DNA from: Thermoplasmatota archaeon
GTDB taxonomy: Archaea; Thermoplasmatota; JAKEGO01; JANQNJ01
NCBI GenBank assembly: GCA_028279645.1
Contig: JANQNJ010000146.1
Span: 1 to 38,263 of the forward strand
Direction: 5' to 3'
Length of the DNA: 38,263 bases
The notes under the pieces were generated by a model. That model saw nothing but the letters and a program-made list of their open reading frames with translations. It was not told where the DNA came from and did no database searches. Below, in pieces: positions 13,731-22,950 of the stretch. A program made the translations under genes and the position numbers. The number at the start of each line of letters is the position of its first letter. The first letter of the stretch is position 1.

Positions 13731-15773
13731 ATGTTCAACAATGCCCGATTGCACGCTGCAGCAATGGCATTCATACTGCTCATGACGATCCCGTCGATAT
13801 CAGGGGTCGACCAGAGCATTTCCGATAAAGCCGGTGATGGTATCACTGTCACCCCTGACGGCCGCGTCTGGACCAGCGTGATCCCGGAGCAGGTCTCAAG
13901 GCCTGCGCCCTCAAACTTGCCCTGGTGGGAGATAACGACCCGTGACTCTAACAGGAACAGGATCGTTGACTCGCTGGAATCACTTCCAGATGGAAAGGAT
14001 GTTCCGCTCATCATCAGTTATTCCAGGGATATCACTGAAGAGGACCTTGACGCTCTGAAAGAGATCGGCATCGAAGGAGGCTATGTCGTCAAGGCCATCG
14101 ACGCCATCAGTGTCGGTATGAGGAAGGTCGGGATGATCACCCAGATCCTCGAGCTCGACGGTGTGATCATGATCGAGCGTTCCGGCATGGTCCATCTTTA
14201 CAGCGACGTTGCCACCCGTGCCCTCAAGGCACGCGGTTCCGACGAGTATTCGCCGAACGCCGCCTGGGAACTGACCAATGTCACCGGATACGGGATCAAC
14301 ATCGCAGTTACAGATACCGGCATCGATGATATGCATCCCAGCCTTGAGTACAAGCAGATCGCCGGCTATGATGCGGTGACCCCTGAAGCGCGAACCGATG
14401 GACAGGATGATCCGGACGATAGGAACGGTCACGGGACATCATGTTCCGGAATGGCGACCGGAACATCCAAAGGTGATCCAGAACTGGCCTATATGGGATC
14501 AGCTCCTGAAGCGACCCTCGTCGATGTCCAGATAGGAACTGATATCGGAGCTGGCCCGTTCGAGAACTACCTCCTGCCAACGACCTACTACGACTCCGCG
14601 CTCCAGGGCATGGAATGGGTGAGGGACAACGCCGATACCGAATGGAGCTGGGTGGAACCTGAGCATTACGGGATCGACATCCAGTCGCTGTCGTGGGGCA
14701 TCACTTCTCACGAGAACGGCGGTTCAGACGGTTCCGATCCGTTCTCGAGGCTCATCGACGAGGTCGTTGCCGCCGGTGTCGTGTGTGTCGGAGCGGCTGG
14801 AAATGACGGCCCGAACAACGATGGATTCTCCGGTATGTCCGCTACCTCCGAAGGGATCGTTGTTGGAGCTACCGATGACGATAACACCATCGACCGGTCG
14901 GATGATGTGATAGCTGGATATTCCAGCCGCGGTCCAAGACGTGATGACGGGGACGGATATCCTTACGACGAGCTGAAGCCCGACGTTTCCGCACCGGGCA
15001 CGGATATCTGGAACACTGACCCGTGTACGACCAGCGAAGGCTGTTATGGGGATGCGGAAGGCAACGGATACCAGGGAAGAGGTTCAGGAACATCTTACGC
15101 GACACCCGCCGTTGCAGGAGTGACTGCCCTGCTGCTTGATGTTAACGGCAACTTCACACCCGCTCTGGTCAAGGGGATCCTCCACCAGACCTCGGAGAGG
15201 ATGGAGCCCGCATCAGCACCCGACCTTGACCCGTTCTGGAACAGGGATCACGGATGGGGAATGGTAGACGCTTACGAAGCTGTGAAGCTTGCACTTGATC
15301 TGTACGAGTACGATCTTGATGCGATCGACGTCGAACTCCAGAGCCATATCATGAACATCACGATGGACGAGTCCGGCGTAGTGGTCATAGAGGGGCTCGC
15401 CTGGGCCAAGATCGGGACCGTCGACCACGTCGAAGTGAACATCAACGGGAAGAAGTGGGTCGAGGTCGAGTACATCCAGGACATCGACGGGATCGATACC
15501 GGCGAGTACATCGAGTGGCGCTACGAGGTCGAACCGAACAAGCTCAAGTTCACCGGAAACCACACGATCCATGTTCGCGCGGTTAGCGATGACATGCACT
15601 CCATGCCGGACACCGACGAGTTCTACGCCGAGAGGAAGGGCGGGAAGAAGTCGGATGACAGCACGAACATTCCCTATGGATTGATAGGTGCAATAGGGTT
15701 GATATCGATCATCGCTCTGGTCTACGTCAGTAAGAAAGCGGCTCCGTCGAAGAAGGACCAGGAATCCTTATAA
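13731..15773 (+). CDS. Membrane-anchored subtilisin-like serine protease (S8 family)
   Basis: Exported protease of 680 residues. A signal peptide covers about residues 1-25 (AAMAFILLMTIPSISG). Residues about 85-155 form a propeptide-like domain (VPLIISYSRDITEEDLDALKEIG). The catalytic triad is complete: Asp in AVTDTGIDDMHP, His in NGHGTSCSGMATG and Ser in GTSYATPAVAGV. A beta-rich domain follows, and a C-terminal helix IPYGLIGAIGLISIIALVYV anchors the protein with a short basic cytoplasmic tail. It probably degrades extracellular protein at the cell surface. There are few Cys, apart from a CTTSEGCYG loop in the catalytic domain that could form a disulfide. Next to it are other surface proteins. 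Confidence 0.95.
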   Translation: MFNNARLHAAAMAFILLMTIPSISGVDQSISDKAGDGITVTPDGRVWTSVIPEQVSRPAPSNLPWWEITTRDSNRNRIVDSLESLPDGKDVPLIISYSRDITEEDLDALKEIGIEGGYVVKAIDAISVGMRKVGMITQILELDGVIMIERSGMVHLYSDVATRALKARGSDEYSPNAAWELTNVTGYGINIAVTDTGIDDMHPSLEYKQIAGYDAVTPEARTDGQDDPDDRNGHGTSCSGMATGTSKGDPELAYMGSAPEATLVDVQIGTDIGAGPFENYLLPTTYYDSALQGMEWVRDNADTEWSWVEPEHYGIDIQSLSWGITSHENGGSDGSDPFSRLIDEVVAAGVVCVGAAGNDGPNNDGFSGMSATSEGIVVGATDDDNTIDRSDDVIAGYSSRGPRRDDGDGYPYDELKPDVSAPGTDIWNTDPCTTSEGCYGDAEGNGYQGRGSGTSYATPAVAGVTALLLDVNGNFTPALVKGILHQTSERMEPASAPDLDPFWNRDHGWGMVDAYEAVKLALDLYEYDLDAIDVELQSHIMNITMDESGVVVIEGLAWAKIGTVDHVEVNINGKKWVEVEYIQDIDGIDTGEYIEWRYEVEPNKLKFTGNHTIHVRAVSDDMHSMPDTDEFYAERKGGKKSDDSTNIPYGLIGAIGLISIIALVYVSKKAAPSKKDQESL

Positions 15774-15795
15774 GCGACAGAAACGATCCACTATT

Positions 15796-16311
15796 GTGTG
15801 GATTAGGTATTGCATGGGCCTATTGATAATTGCATTACTGTTGGTACCGGGCTGTCTGGTCGAAGAGAAACAGACGGATGAGTTGACACCATCGAACGGC
15901 CGGTCTGCTACTGGAAAAATAGCGATCGTGAGCGGGGTCGCAAGAACTGGGGACTCTTCGAACGGGCGGATCGTCATTTCCATCGATCTGATCATTCAGC
16001 TTAAGGCTGGCTCGGAGGTGGTCACCGTTGGAAGTGAAGGAGACGAGCTAGACTTGACCATCGGCAACGGTTCGGTCCAGAGAACTCGCCCGGAGTTCAT
16101 GATCGGGACCATTTCCGACGAGGACGGCGACCCGGCTGTACTCTCAAGGGACGAGATGATGAACCTGACCATCGATCTCGTTGAAAGCGATCTCGGAGTG
16201 GGTCCTGGTGATACCCTCTCCGTGAAGATAGAGTATGAAGATGATGATATGACGATAGGTTCCTACATCATGCCTCAAGATCTGGACGAGGAATACATTC
16301 AAATAACGTAG
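15796..16311 (+). CDS. Lipoprotein-like exported protein with archaellin-like ectodomain
   Basis: Small exported protein (171 residues). The hydrophobic N-terminus ends LLLVPGC, a plausible lipobox whose Cys would be lipidated. The ectodomain, from KIAIVSGVARTG through IDLIIQLKAGSEVV, DLTIGNGS and SVKIEYEDDDMTIGSYIMPQDL, follows the beta-sandwich pattern of archaellins and related pilins (aGS..vdl...ti, acidic turn, tP..L). This resemblance is judged by eye. Start is GTG at 15796, which supplies an Arg before the hydrophobic core; ATG at 15814 is the alternative. It lies 22 bases after the protease gene, probably in the same transcript. Confidence 0.6.
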   Translation: MWIRYCMGLLIIALLLVPGCLVEEKQTDELTPSNGRSATGKIAIVSGVARTGDSSNGRIVISIDLIIQLKAGSEVVTVGSEGDELDLTIGNGSVQRTRPEFMIGTISDEDGDPAVLSRDEMMNLTIDLVESDLGVGPGDTLSVKIEYEDDDMTIGSYIMPQDLDEEYIQIT

Positions 16312-16321
16312 GGCCACCAGC

Positions 16322-17395
16322 TCAGCTGTGGATCCGCCGCCTTCTCGAATACTTGATCAGAATGAACACCGCCAACAGACATGGCGCTGCGAACAATGAT
16401 CCCTTGATGAGGTCCCTCCTGAACGAGGTGTTCCTGGTCCGGACCTCCTTTATGTCCAACCTGTAATCGGTGTCCACATCGGTGGTACCGTATGGATCGC
16501 TGTACGCGCCTCTCGTCATGAAATGGATCCCGGCCCCTCGGGTCAGGATGATGTGGCGGGGATCGGACCTGGCGAAGTTGTCTACCTTGTGGCGTTGGCC
16601 CCATGTGGGATCGACAGGTATCCATCCAAATGGTTCCACGTAGAACTCGGCCCATCCGTGGGCGAACCTCGTGAGCTGTACGGAGGTATAGTCGCTGAAG
16701 CCATGACCCCATCCGGAGATCCTTCTGGCTGGGATGCCGTTGGCCCTCATTAGCGCGACGAAGAGGTTGCCCAGTTCCGCGGAGCCGCCCTCGCCGTTCT
16801 TCAAGGTGGTCGCTGCGTCCCACTCGCCCGCGATCTGTTGATAGTATATGTTCTCGATGATCCACTCATAGGTGTTCCATGCGATATCCACGAGGTTCTC
16901 CGAGTCTGCGGCGATCTCCCTGGCCAGCTCGATGACCCCCGGATCGTTGGCACTGATGAACTGGCTGGGTTCGAGATACCTGCTCATGTTCTCCTTGGGA
17001 GGATATACATCACTGTCACGAATGTTGTAGTCAATGGATACCAGCTTGACCTTGATGGAGATCGTGAAATTGACGGAATCCTGTGGATCGAGCTGGTCGA
17101 TGGTGTAGTGAATGAACTCGTTGCCCCAGGTATCGTTGGTGAGTCTCTCCGGTTCCTGGTGAAAATGTATCGACTTGATCTCCTGAATATCTGAGTGGTT
17201 GTTCGGGAGGGCCAGCCGGAGCGGGATATCCAAAGCGGGAGCAGAGCCGAGGTTCTGGACGGTCACGACGATGTTCAGATCGACCGTGGTGACCTCGTAC
17301 TCGTCCACCTCCGGGCTCTTGGAGAACAGGGCCACCGCCGCCGTCCCCGACAGGAGCACCGCTACTGCCAGGGTTATCGTCAAGGCCTTGCTCAT
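16322..17395 (-). CDS. Membrane-anchored transglutaminase-fold protein, catalytic Cys replaced by Ser
   Basis: The 357-residue protein has an N-terminal signal/anchor (ALTITLAVAVLLSGTAAVAL), an Ig-like domain (about 30-140), a transglutaminase core (about 160-300) and a C-terminal membrane helix (GSLFAAPCLLAVFILIKY) with a basic tail RRRRIHS. In the core the usual Cys position reads EGGSAELGNLFVALMRANGIPAR: the codon is TCC (Ser), while the His (AHGWAEFYVEPFGW) and Asp (PVDPTWG) of the triad remain. Loss of Cys is known in the transglutaminases that accompany RimK-like ligases. Its ATG is shared with the ligase stop (TGATG), so the two are co-translated. Two earlier in-frame ATGs exist at 17419 and 17404; the one at 17395 has the best spacing from GGAGGGG. 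Confidence 0.88.
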   Translation of the reverse strand: MSKALTITLAVAVLLSGTAAVALFSKSPEVDEYEVTTVDLNIVVTVQNLGSAPALDIPLRLALPNNHSDIQEIKSIHFHQEPERLTNDTWGNEFIHYTIDQLDPQDSVNFTISIKVKLVSIDYNIRDSDVYPPKENMSRYLEPSQFISANDPGVIELAREIAADSENLVDIAWNTYEWIIENIYYQQIAGEWDAATTLKNGEGGSAELGNLFVALMRANGIPARRISGWGHGFSDYTSVQLTRFAHGWAEFYVEPFGWIPVDPTWGQRHKVDNFARSDPRHIILTRGAGIHFMTRGAYSDPYGTTDVDTDYRLDIKEVRTRNTSFRRDLIKGSLFAAPCLLAVFILIKYSRRRRIHS

Positions 17396-19020
17396 CACTT
17401 CCATCCCCTCCGGTCCCATTTCCTTGCAAGTGCCACGCGTTCCTCCACTGGATCTAGTCCGTGCTCGACGAGATGTTTCTCGACGAAGCGGACCCGGCGA
17501 AGCAGACCTCCTAGATTGGTGTTCTGGATCTCGAGGCCCGGCCGCTTGTTGACCTCCAGGACGAGTGGCCCCTTTCTATCAAGAACGATATCGACGCCGA
17601 CGTAGCCCAGCCGGCTCGCGGCCTGGGCGAGACAAGCGGTCCTCAGAATGGAACCCCAGTTGGGGACCTTGAGATCGGTCAGTCTCGTGCCGGTGTCCGG
17701 ATGATCATCCACATGGCCGCCATGTCCCCGCCAGTATGGATTCAGGCCTCGTCCGTCATGGATCCTCAGGCCCATCCCGATGGCGCCCTTGTGGAGGTTG
17801 GCCGCGCCGTGGGATTCCTCGGTCGGCAGCCTGGTCATGGCCATGACCGGGAAGCCCTCGAATACGATGACCCGGATATCCGGCACACCACTGGAGTAGT
17901 ACGGCTTAAGACGTCGATCGGTCACCACTTTCTCCTCGATGATGGCGACGTCCTCCCATTCGGAGGTGAAGCCGCCGTCGATGATGTCCACGATATGGGC
18001 ATGGAGCTCGTCATCGTCGACCTTTCGTTCGCCGACCCGGTACGACCTAGGTCCGGTCCGGTCGACGACCCATATCCCCTCCCCGCCAAGCCCTCTCGAG
18101 GGTTTGATGACGAAGCTTTCCAGATCCTTCAACTTGGTCATTGCATCAGGGATCTCCTTCTTCTTCTGGATGATCGCATAGGACCGGGGTGTCGGTATGT
18201 CGAGCTGGTGCATGGTGGTCTTCATCCTGTCCTTCGACATATGGGTGAACAGGTTCCTGGGATTGTGGTCGAAGACCATGTCCCTGTTGCGGTTGTTCAT
18301 GCCCATGACATCGGTTCGGCTGCCACCCTGCCGGGTTATTGGTTTGAATCGTAGATATTCGGAGATACGCAGGTTCACCTTCAATCCAACGACGGCGTTG
18401 ACAAGGATCAGGAGCAGCCATATCTCCGGGTTGAGAGCGACCGTCCTCATCAGGCCGTTGTTCGATATGACCATTACAGCTAGAACGGTGACGCCGAAGG
18501 TTCCGAGAAGCCGCTTAGAGGGCTCGATCCAGTCGACCTCCCTTACGGCGGCCACATAACGATCGGCGATCCACCCTGTTATCAGGACCGGGAACAGGAT
18601 CGCGGATTCGAGAACGCCGATGTGATAGAATTCACCAAGGAGTTCCAGCACCGTGATCGCCAAGGCCGCCACGATGATAAGTATGGCGATCCGATGGCTC
18701 GAGGGGATCCCGAGCGGATAGATGATCACCGCGGTGAGCATGACCACGATGAATATGTCAACATAGAGCACAAGGCCCCATAGGAGACCCGCCTCGACCA
18801 CGCCGAAGGCGATGATGGTCGGTCCGAAGACGCCGAACGTCCGGACGCCACCGACGTTCCTCAGTATCGCTATGATCGTGCAGGCGACGATCAGCTGGAA
18901 GAACAGGGTGGAGTCCTCGAGGATCGGCTCGAACTGGGCGAGATTGGTGCGAATCCAGTATACGAACAATATCGAAAGGACCGCGAAGAGGGCGATCCTG
19001 ACCGTCTCGTCCTTCCTCAT
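17395..19020 (-). CDS. 7TM domain fused to RimK-related ATP-grasp ligase (alpha-L-glutamate ligase homolog)
   Basis: A 541-residue fusion. Residues about 8-215 form seven or eight membrane helices, including RTFGVFGPTIIAFGVVEAG, ESAILFPVLITGW and LLGTFGVTVLAVMVI, in the pattern of the 7TM domain that in bacteria is fused to an inactive transglutaminase. Residues about 240-530 are a cytoplasmic ATP-grasp: NRNRDMVFDHNPRNLF start block, FVIKPSRGLGGEGIWVV (ATP-binding Lys and Gly-rich loop), DIRVIVFEGFPVMAMTRLPT, NLHKGAIGMG and VLEVNKRPGL (metal-binding Glu/Asn). Known ATP-grasp ligases of the RimK type add amino acids to peptides or proteins; the acceptor here is unknown. Overlaps its upstream neighbour by ATGA and its downstream neighbour by TGATG. 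Confidence 0.92.
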   Translation of the reverse strand: MRKDETVRIALFAVLSILFVYWIRTNLAQFEPILEDSTLFFQLIVACTIIAILRNVGGVRTFGVFGPTIIAFGVVEAGLLWGLVLYVDIFIVVMLTAVIIYPLGIPSSHRIAILIIVAALAITVLELLGEFYHIGVLESAILFPVLITGWIADRYVAAVREVDWIEPSKRLLGTFGVTVLAVMVISNNGLMRTVALNPEIWLLLILVNAVVGLKVNLRISEYLRFKPITRQGGSRTDVMGMNNRNRDMVFDHNPRNLFTHMSKDRMKTTMHQLDIPTPRSYAIIQKKKEIPDAMTKLKDLESFVIKPSRGLGGEGIWVVDRTGPRSYRVGERKVDDDELHAHIVDIIDGGFTSEWEDVAIIEEKVVTDRRLKPYYSSGVPDIRVIVFEGFPVMAMTRLPTEESHGAANLHKGAIGMGLRIHDGRGLNPYWRGHGGHVDDHPDTGTRLTDLKVPNWGSILRTACLAQAASRLGYVGVDIVLDRKGPLVLEVNKRPGLEIQNTNLGGLLRRVRFVEKHLVEHGLDPVEERVALARKWDRRGWK

Positions 19021-21881
19021 TTCGAACTCCTCCCGTTGTCATCCGCCTCAAGCCAGTCGTCGGGGCTAGTCCGGCCTTTGTCGGGCCTTCTTCGCACTTC
19101 AGACGTGATCTCTTCGCTCTCATTTTGCCTGACATGAATTAGGAGGATGTAGATAGCGACGATTATGACCAGGGCTAGAATGAAATAATATCTGCCTGAG
19201 CTGTCGTCCTCTTCCTCCTTATCGAGGAGCTTGGTGCCGTCGTAGGAGACAATGACATCCCGATCGCCGACATTGACTATCCAGGCCAGGTCGGACCCTG
19301 ATTGAGAGAGCGATACATCGAGATAGTCGACCTCGGCCCCGTAGGTATCGAGAATGGTCTTCCTGATGATGAGGAAAGTATCCCAGTCGGGCCGGTCAGC
19401 GGTGCGAGGATGTACCGTCAGATGAACGACATCGGATGAGGCGAGATTGACGCCGTCGGAGGTTTCGGCGATGAGCTCGATCTCTCCGGCGGGAAGTGTC
19501 CGTGTGAGGGTTATGGTGTCGCCGGTGATCGTCATCTGGCTAGCGGCTCCTCCCAGGATAGATAGGTTCACGTATTCGGGCGGATCGCCGTCAGGGTCGA
19601 AATATATGGCGGTAAGGGTGAACTCCGTCTCTGTGGTCCCTTCCATAGCGTCGGAGAACAACGAGATGGAGGGTGCGCTTCCATCGGTTGCTGTTATGGT
19701 CGTGGTCGAGGTGTTAGTGGTCGTCGAGGAGAGGCCGTCCGTGGTCGAAAAGGAATAGTTATGATTTCCAACGGATAGGCGCCTGGTCGTGGTGAATGTC
19801 AGCTCGGTACCGTTTGTAGAAGAATGGTCCATCAGATGCCTTACCCCATCAAGGACGAGATGGACATATTCGGGCGCCTGACCCTCCGCGTCGGTGTAAA
19901 CGACGGAGAACCTTGTGGAACCTGTTACGTTACCTTCCTGAGCCGCGCTCGCGTTGAACAGTACAGGAGCGTTGTTCAGGGAAGGATCGAGATTGAACAG
20001 GGCCCAGACCGAGGTGAAGGTCGAGGAGACCTGCGATGTGAAGAACGGGTTGGTTCCGTACCCTAGATCGGGGTTTCTTAAAAGGCCGACATGGGCCTTG
20101 GCGGCACCATCATCGTCCAGGGGTCGGCCCATCCTCTGCAGGGAGAGAATGGCATCGTATGTGTAGTAGGACCTTGAGAAGTTGTTGGGCGCCGTCAAGT
20201 CGGTTGGGGAGCGCCGGAATCCACCGTCCGGGTTCTGGGAATCAAGGATCCAGTCCTCCGTCAAATCCATATCCGTCGGCGAGCCTCCTAGTATCGTCAG
20301 GCCGCGGACGGCACGATATGTAGAGCCGAGATCCGAGTCACCCTCTCCGAAATAGTTTCCGAACCCACCGTCGGCGTTCTGAAGAGAACGGAGGAACGAG
20401 ATCGCTCCCTGCCGATTGAGCGGCCTTGATCCGAGCACGTCAAGCACCCTTACAGCCCTGTACGTGTAGGCGCCCCTCGAAACATATCCGTCTGCGAAGC
20501 CGAACCCGCCGTCCTCGTTCTGGCATGACCGGATATAATCGACGGTAGCCGTGGGATCGTCAAGGGAGATCCCCAGGACCTGAAGGGTGAGGACCGCCCG
20601 AAAGGTCGACTCGACGTTGGAGAGACCGTTCGCACCGAAGCCTCCATCGGAGTTCTTCAGGGTAAGTACGAAATCCGCCGCAGACTGAGGATCGGCGGGC
20701 GTCCTGCCGATGATGTTCAACATGCTAACGGCATCGAAGGTCACCCTCAGCGTCGAGGATATTCCCGGATACTCCCCGAAGCCGCCGTCGATCCTGGAAC
20801 CGATGAACTTCTCTGCGAACGAGACCACGTCGGACCCGTCGTAGGTCGCCCCGAGCATACCTAGGGCGTCCACAGCGAATGCGGCAGTGTGTATCCCCTC
20901 CTGGTTGTCCAGTGCGTGCTCGAGGAAGCCTCCGGATGGAAGCTGGTTGTTCAGGATGAAATCCTCTATGTCATCCGTCCGTGACGCCGCTTCACCAAGG
21001 ATATCGAGAGAGATCAGGGCGTTGTGGGTGTAGGAGACGCGGGGGGAACCGCTCTCGGTGTTGGCGAATCCGCCCTCGGTGGACTGCAGGCCTGTTACAT
21101 AATCCACCGCCTCATCCTCGAAGTCGAGGCCCACGCCGAGTATTCGAACCGCCTGGAGGCCTCTTACGGTGTGAACGATGGTCGACGGCCACTCGATATC
21201 CGATTCACGATTGGTCTGATACCCGAATCCGCCGTCATAGTTCTGATGGTCCTTCACGTAGAAGACCACCTGTGTCCTGTTGGGGATAGGTGATCCAAGA
21301 AGCTCAAGTGCTCTCAAAGCGTTGAAGGTGGAGGTGATATCCGCATCACGCTCCTTGATCGACGACCGGAAGCCGTGGTTGCCGAACTCGAGTCCGGATA
21401 CCTGTAGTCTTTCCAGAAAACGAACTGCTGCGGTAGCGTTCGCAGGAGTTGAATTGAGCATGGTCAGGGTCTCAAGTGCCCTCCTTGTCGATCCTGCTTT
21501 CGAACGATCCCTGTACCAGTCACCGAATCCGCCGTCGGCGTTCTGGAACGAACGTACCGTCTTGATCATGTTGCTCCGCTCGGAGGCATTGATGCCCGAT
21601 AGATAGCCGGTGCCGTTCAGTATGCGAACGTAGTAGTGGATGTCGCTCAACGAGTTCAACCGGTTCGCCTCGATGTTCTGCGAGTTCCGGACGAAGCGGA
21701 AGGAGGCGAATGGATCGACAGAGCTGTTGGTGCCTCCGACCTGTTGAGCGGTGCCGGAACCGTCCCGGCTGGATTCAACGACCTTGTTATCGGTTTCGGG
21801 TAAATGTAAGGAACCGATCAGGAGAAGGGTGATGACTAGGATGAATGGAAAGATTCTACGGATCTCACCCTTGGTCCTCAT
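19017..21881 (-). CDS. Large surface protein with 11 prenyltransferase/squalene-cyclase-type toroid repeats
   Basis: A 954-residue exported protein. Signal peptide at about 10-28 (IFPFILVITLLLIGSLHL). Residues about 90-640 hold eleven repeats of about 47 residues centred on Q-N-x-D-G-G-F-G, the hallmark of the alpha/alpha-toroid of prenyltransferases, squalene cyclases and complement-like proteins. Two Ig/cadherin-like domains follow (each with DA/DG and PEYV motifs), then a domain WDTFLIIRKTILDTYG, an acidic linker, a membrane helix (YYFILALVIIVAIYILLIHV) and a charged cytoplasmic tail. It is not a normal prenyltransferase: it is extracellular and has no obvious zinc site. AGAGGAGA precedes the ATG. 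It heads the three-gene operon with the ATP-grasp and transglutaminase-fold proteins and is an obvious candidate substrate, receptor or scaffold for them (inference). Confidence 0.9.
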   Translation of the reverse strand: MRTKGEIRRIFPFILVITLLLIGSLHLPETDNKVVESSRDGSGTAQQVGGTNSSVDPFASFRFVRNSQNIEANRLNSLSDIHYYVRILNGTGYLSGINASERSNMIKTVRSFQNADGGFGDWYRDRSKAGSTRRALETLTMLNSTPANATAAVRFLERLQVSGLEFGNHGFRSSIKERDADITSTFNALRALELLGSPIPNRTQVVFYVKDHQNYDGGFGYQTNRESDIEWPSTIVHTVRGLQAVRILGVGLDFEDEAVDYVTGLQSTEGGFANTESGSPRVSYTHNALISLDILGEAASRTDDIEDFILNNQLPSGGFLEHALDNQEGIHTAAFAVDALGMLGATYDGSDVVSFAEKFIGSRIDGGFGEYPGISSTLRVTFDAVSMLNIIGRTPADPQSAADFVLTLKNSDGGFGANGLSNVESTFRAVLTLQVLGISLDDPTATVDYIRSCQNEDGGFGFADGYVSRGAYTYRAVRVLDVLGSRPLNRQGAISFLRSLQNADGGFGNYFGEGDSDLGSTYRAVRGLTILGGSPTDMDLTEDWILDSQNPDGGFRRSPTDLTAPNNFSRSYYTYDAILSLQRMGRPLDDDGAAKAHVGLLRNPDLGYGTNPFFTSQVSSTFTSVWALFNLDPSLNNAPVLFNASAAQEGNVTGSTRFSVVYTDAEGQAPEYVHLVLDGVRHLMDHSSTNGTELTFTTTRRLSVGNHNYSFSTTDGLSSTTTNTSTTTITATDGSAPSISLFSDAMEGTTETEFTLTAIYFDPDGDPPEYVNLSILGGAASQMTITGDTITLTRTLPAGEIELIAETSDGVNLASSDVVHLTVHPRTADRPDWDTFLIIRKTILDTYGAEVDYLDVSLSQSGSDLAWIVNVGDRDVIVSYDGTKLLDKEEEDDSSGRYYFILALVIIVAIYILLIHVRQNESEEITSEVRRRPDKGRTSPDDWLEADDNGRSSK

Positions 21882-21967
21882 GTGGCCGTCTCCTCTTTGA
21901 TAGATACTTTGATCTGACTGAATGGGAGCTGGTTCTCCCAGAGCCCACGGGATAGATGAGTGGGCGG

Positions 21968-21977
21968 GTTTTTAAAC
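21968..21977 (-). promoter_or_regulatory. Promoter of the toroid/ATP-grasp/transglutaminase operon
   Basis: Minus-strand GTTTAAAAAC is a TATA-like box predicting initiation near 21945-21950. A GGGAG-CTGGTT-CTCCC hairpin (21924-21939) would then lie in the leader. Confidence 0.5.
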
Positions 21978-22053
21978 TACCCCCATAAGTGTGTGGTAGG
22001 AAAAGAGGTACTTGATCTGAGGTGCCAACACAGATTCCGTTAATAAAGTGTTA

Positions 22054-22950
22054 TCACTTGGTCTTCGTCAGAACTTCACACCCGCCTTCAGTGACGAGCA
22101 CCGTGTGCTCCGCCTGCGAGACGAAGCTGCCGGGAACATCCGATAAGATAGGATATCCGAATATACCCCGGCGCCGATTGAGAAGATGCAGGGGTTGCGC
22201 CGGGTCCGAGATCACGCTCGCGCAGAAGCGCTCGCTGAACGGAAGCGAATGATTTTGCTCCATGATGGCGCCCTGGAGGTCCTCTGCCTCAGGCGCTTTC
22301 ACGCGGACCTTCTTGTTGAAGAGGTAGATGTTTCCGAGGACCTTTCCGCCGACCTTGCCCTCTCCGGTGGAAGCGAAAGGCTCGATTGCGATAACGACGC
22401 CTTCCTCGAGGCGGCCCTTCCCTGCGTTCCTGATGTTGGGGATGTTCAGGCCAGCATGGAGATTGTACCGCTCGAGTCCGTGGCCGGTGAGGTTCTCGAC
22501 GGGTACGAAGCCGTAGGAGCGGATGGTCTGATCGATGTAGTCGCCAATTGTTGATATTGGAATTCCGGGATGGACGAGATCGATAGCGACGTTCAGGGCC
22601 TCCTTCGATGCCCTGATGAGGTCCTTGTGAACGGACGATCCCACTTCGACAGTGATGGCTGTGTCGCCGATATGGCCGTCGACGTGGGCGCCCACGTCGA
22701 GCTTCACCACCTGGCCGCGCTCGAAGACGAGGTCGTCGTCGTGCCTGGGCGTGAAGTGTGCCGCCTGGGAATCTATTGAAATGTTCGTCGGGAATGCAAG
22801 TTCGGCTCCGCCGTCCTTGATCATCGATTCCGTGAGCTCGGCGACACTGAGCAGCGTGGCTCCTTCCTTGATCTGTTTGGAACCTGCAACGCAGGCTGCC
22901 CTGGCCAGGGCGCCTGCCTGTCTGTATTTCTCCTCGGTCTCCTTGTCCAT
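22054..22950 (-). CDS. map: Methionine aminopeptidase, type 2 (archaeal)
   Basis: Removes the initiator Met from nascent proteins. The 298-residue length and sequence fit archaeal type 2 enzymes without the eukaryotic N-terminal extension. The dinuclear metal site is complete: Asp in VKLDVGAHVDGHIGDTA (two Asp), His in LTGHGLERYNLH, Glu in IAIEPFASTGEG and Glu in SQAEHTVLV. AFPTNISIDSQAAHFTP is the typical substrate-pocket loop. A TATA-like CGTTAAAAATG (about 23019-23029) lies upstream, in the 99-base gap after alaS, so it has its own promoter although alaS is on the same strand. Confidence 0.97.
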   Translation of the reverse strand: MDKETEEKYRQAGALARAACVAGSKQIKEGATLLSVAELTESMIKDGGAELAFPTNISIDSQAAHFTPRHDDDLVFERGQVVKLDVGAHVDGHIGDTAITVEVGSSVHKDLIRASKEALNVAIDLVHPGIPISTIGDYIDQTIRSYGFVPVENLTGHGLERYNLHAGLNIPNIRNAGKGRLEEGVVIAIEPFASTGEGKVGGKVLGNIYLFNKKVRVKAPEAEDLQGAIMEQNHSLPFSERFCASVISDPAQPLHLLNRRRGIFGYPILSDVPGSFVSQAEHTVLVTEGGCEVLTKTK

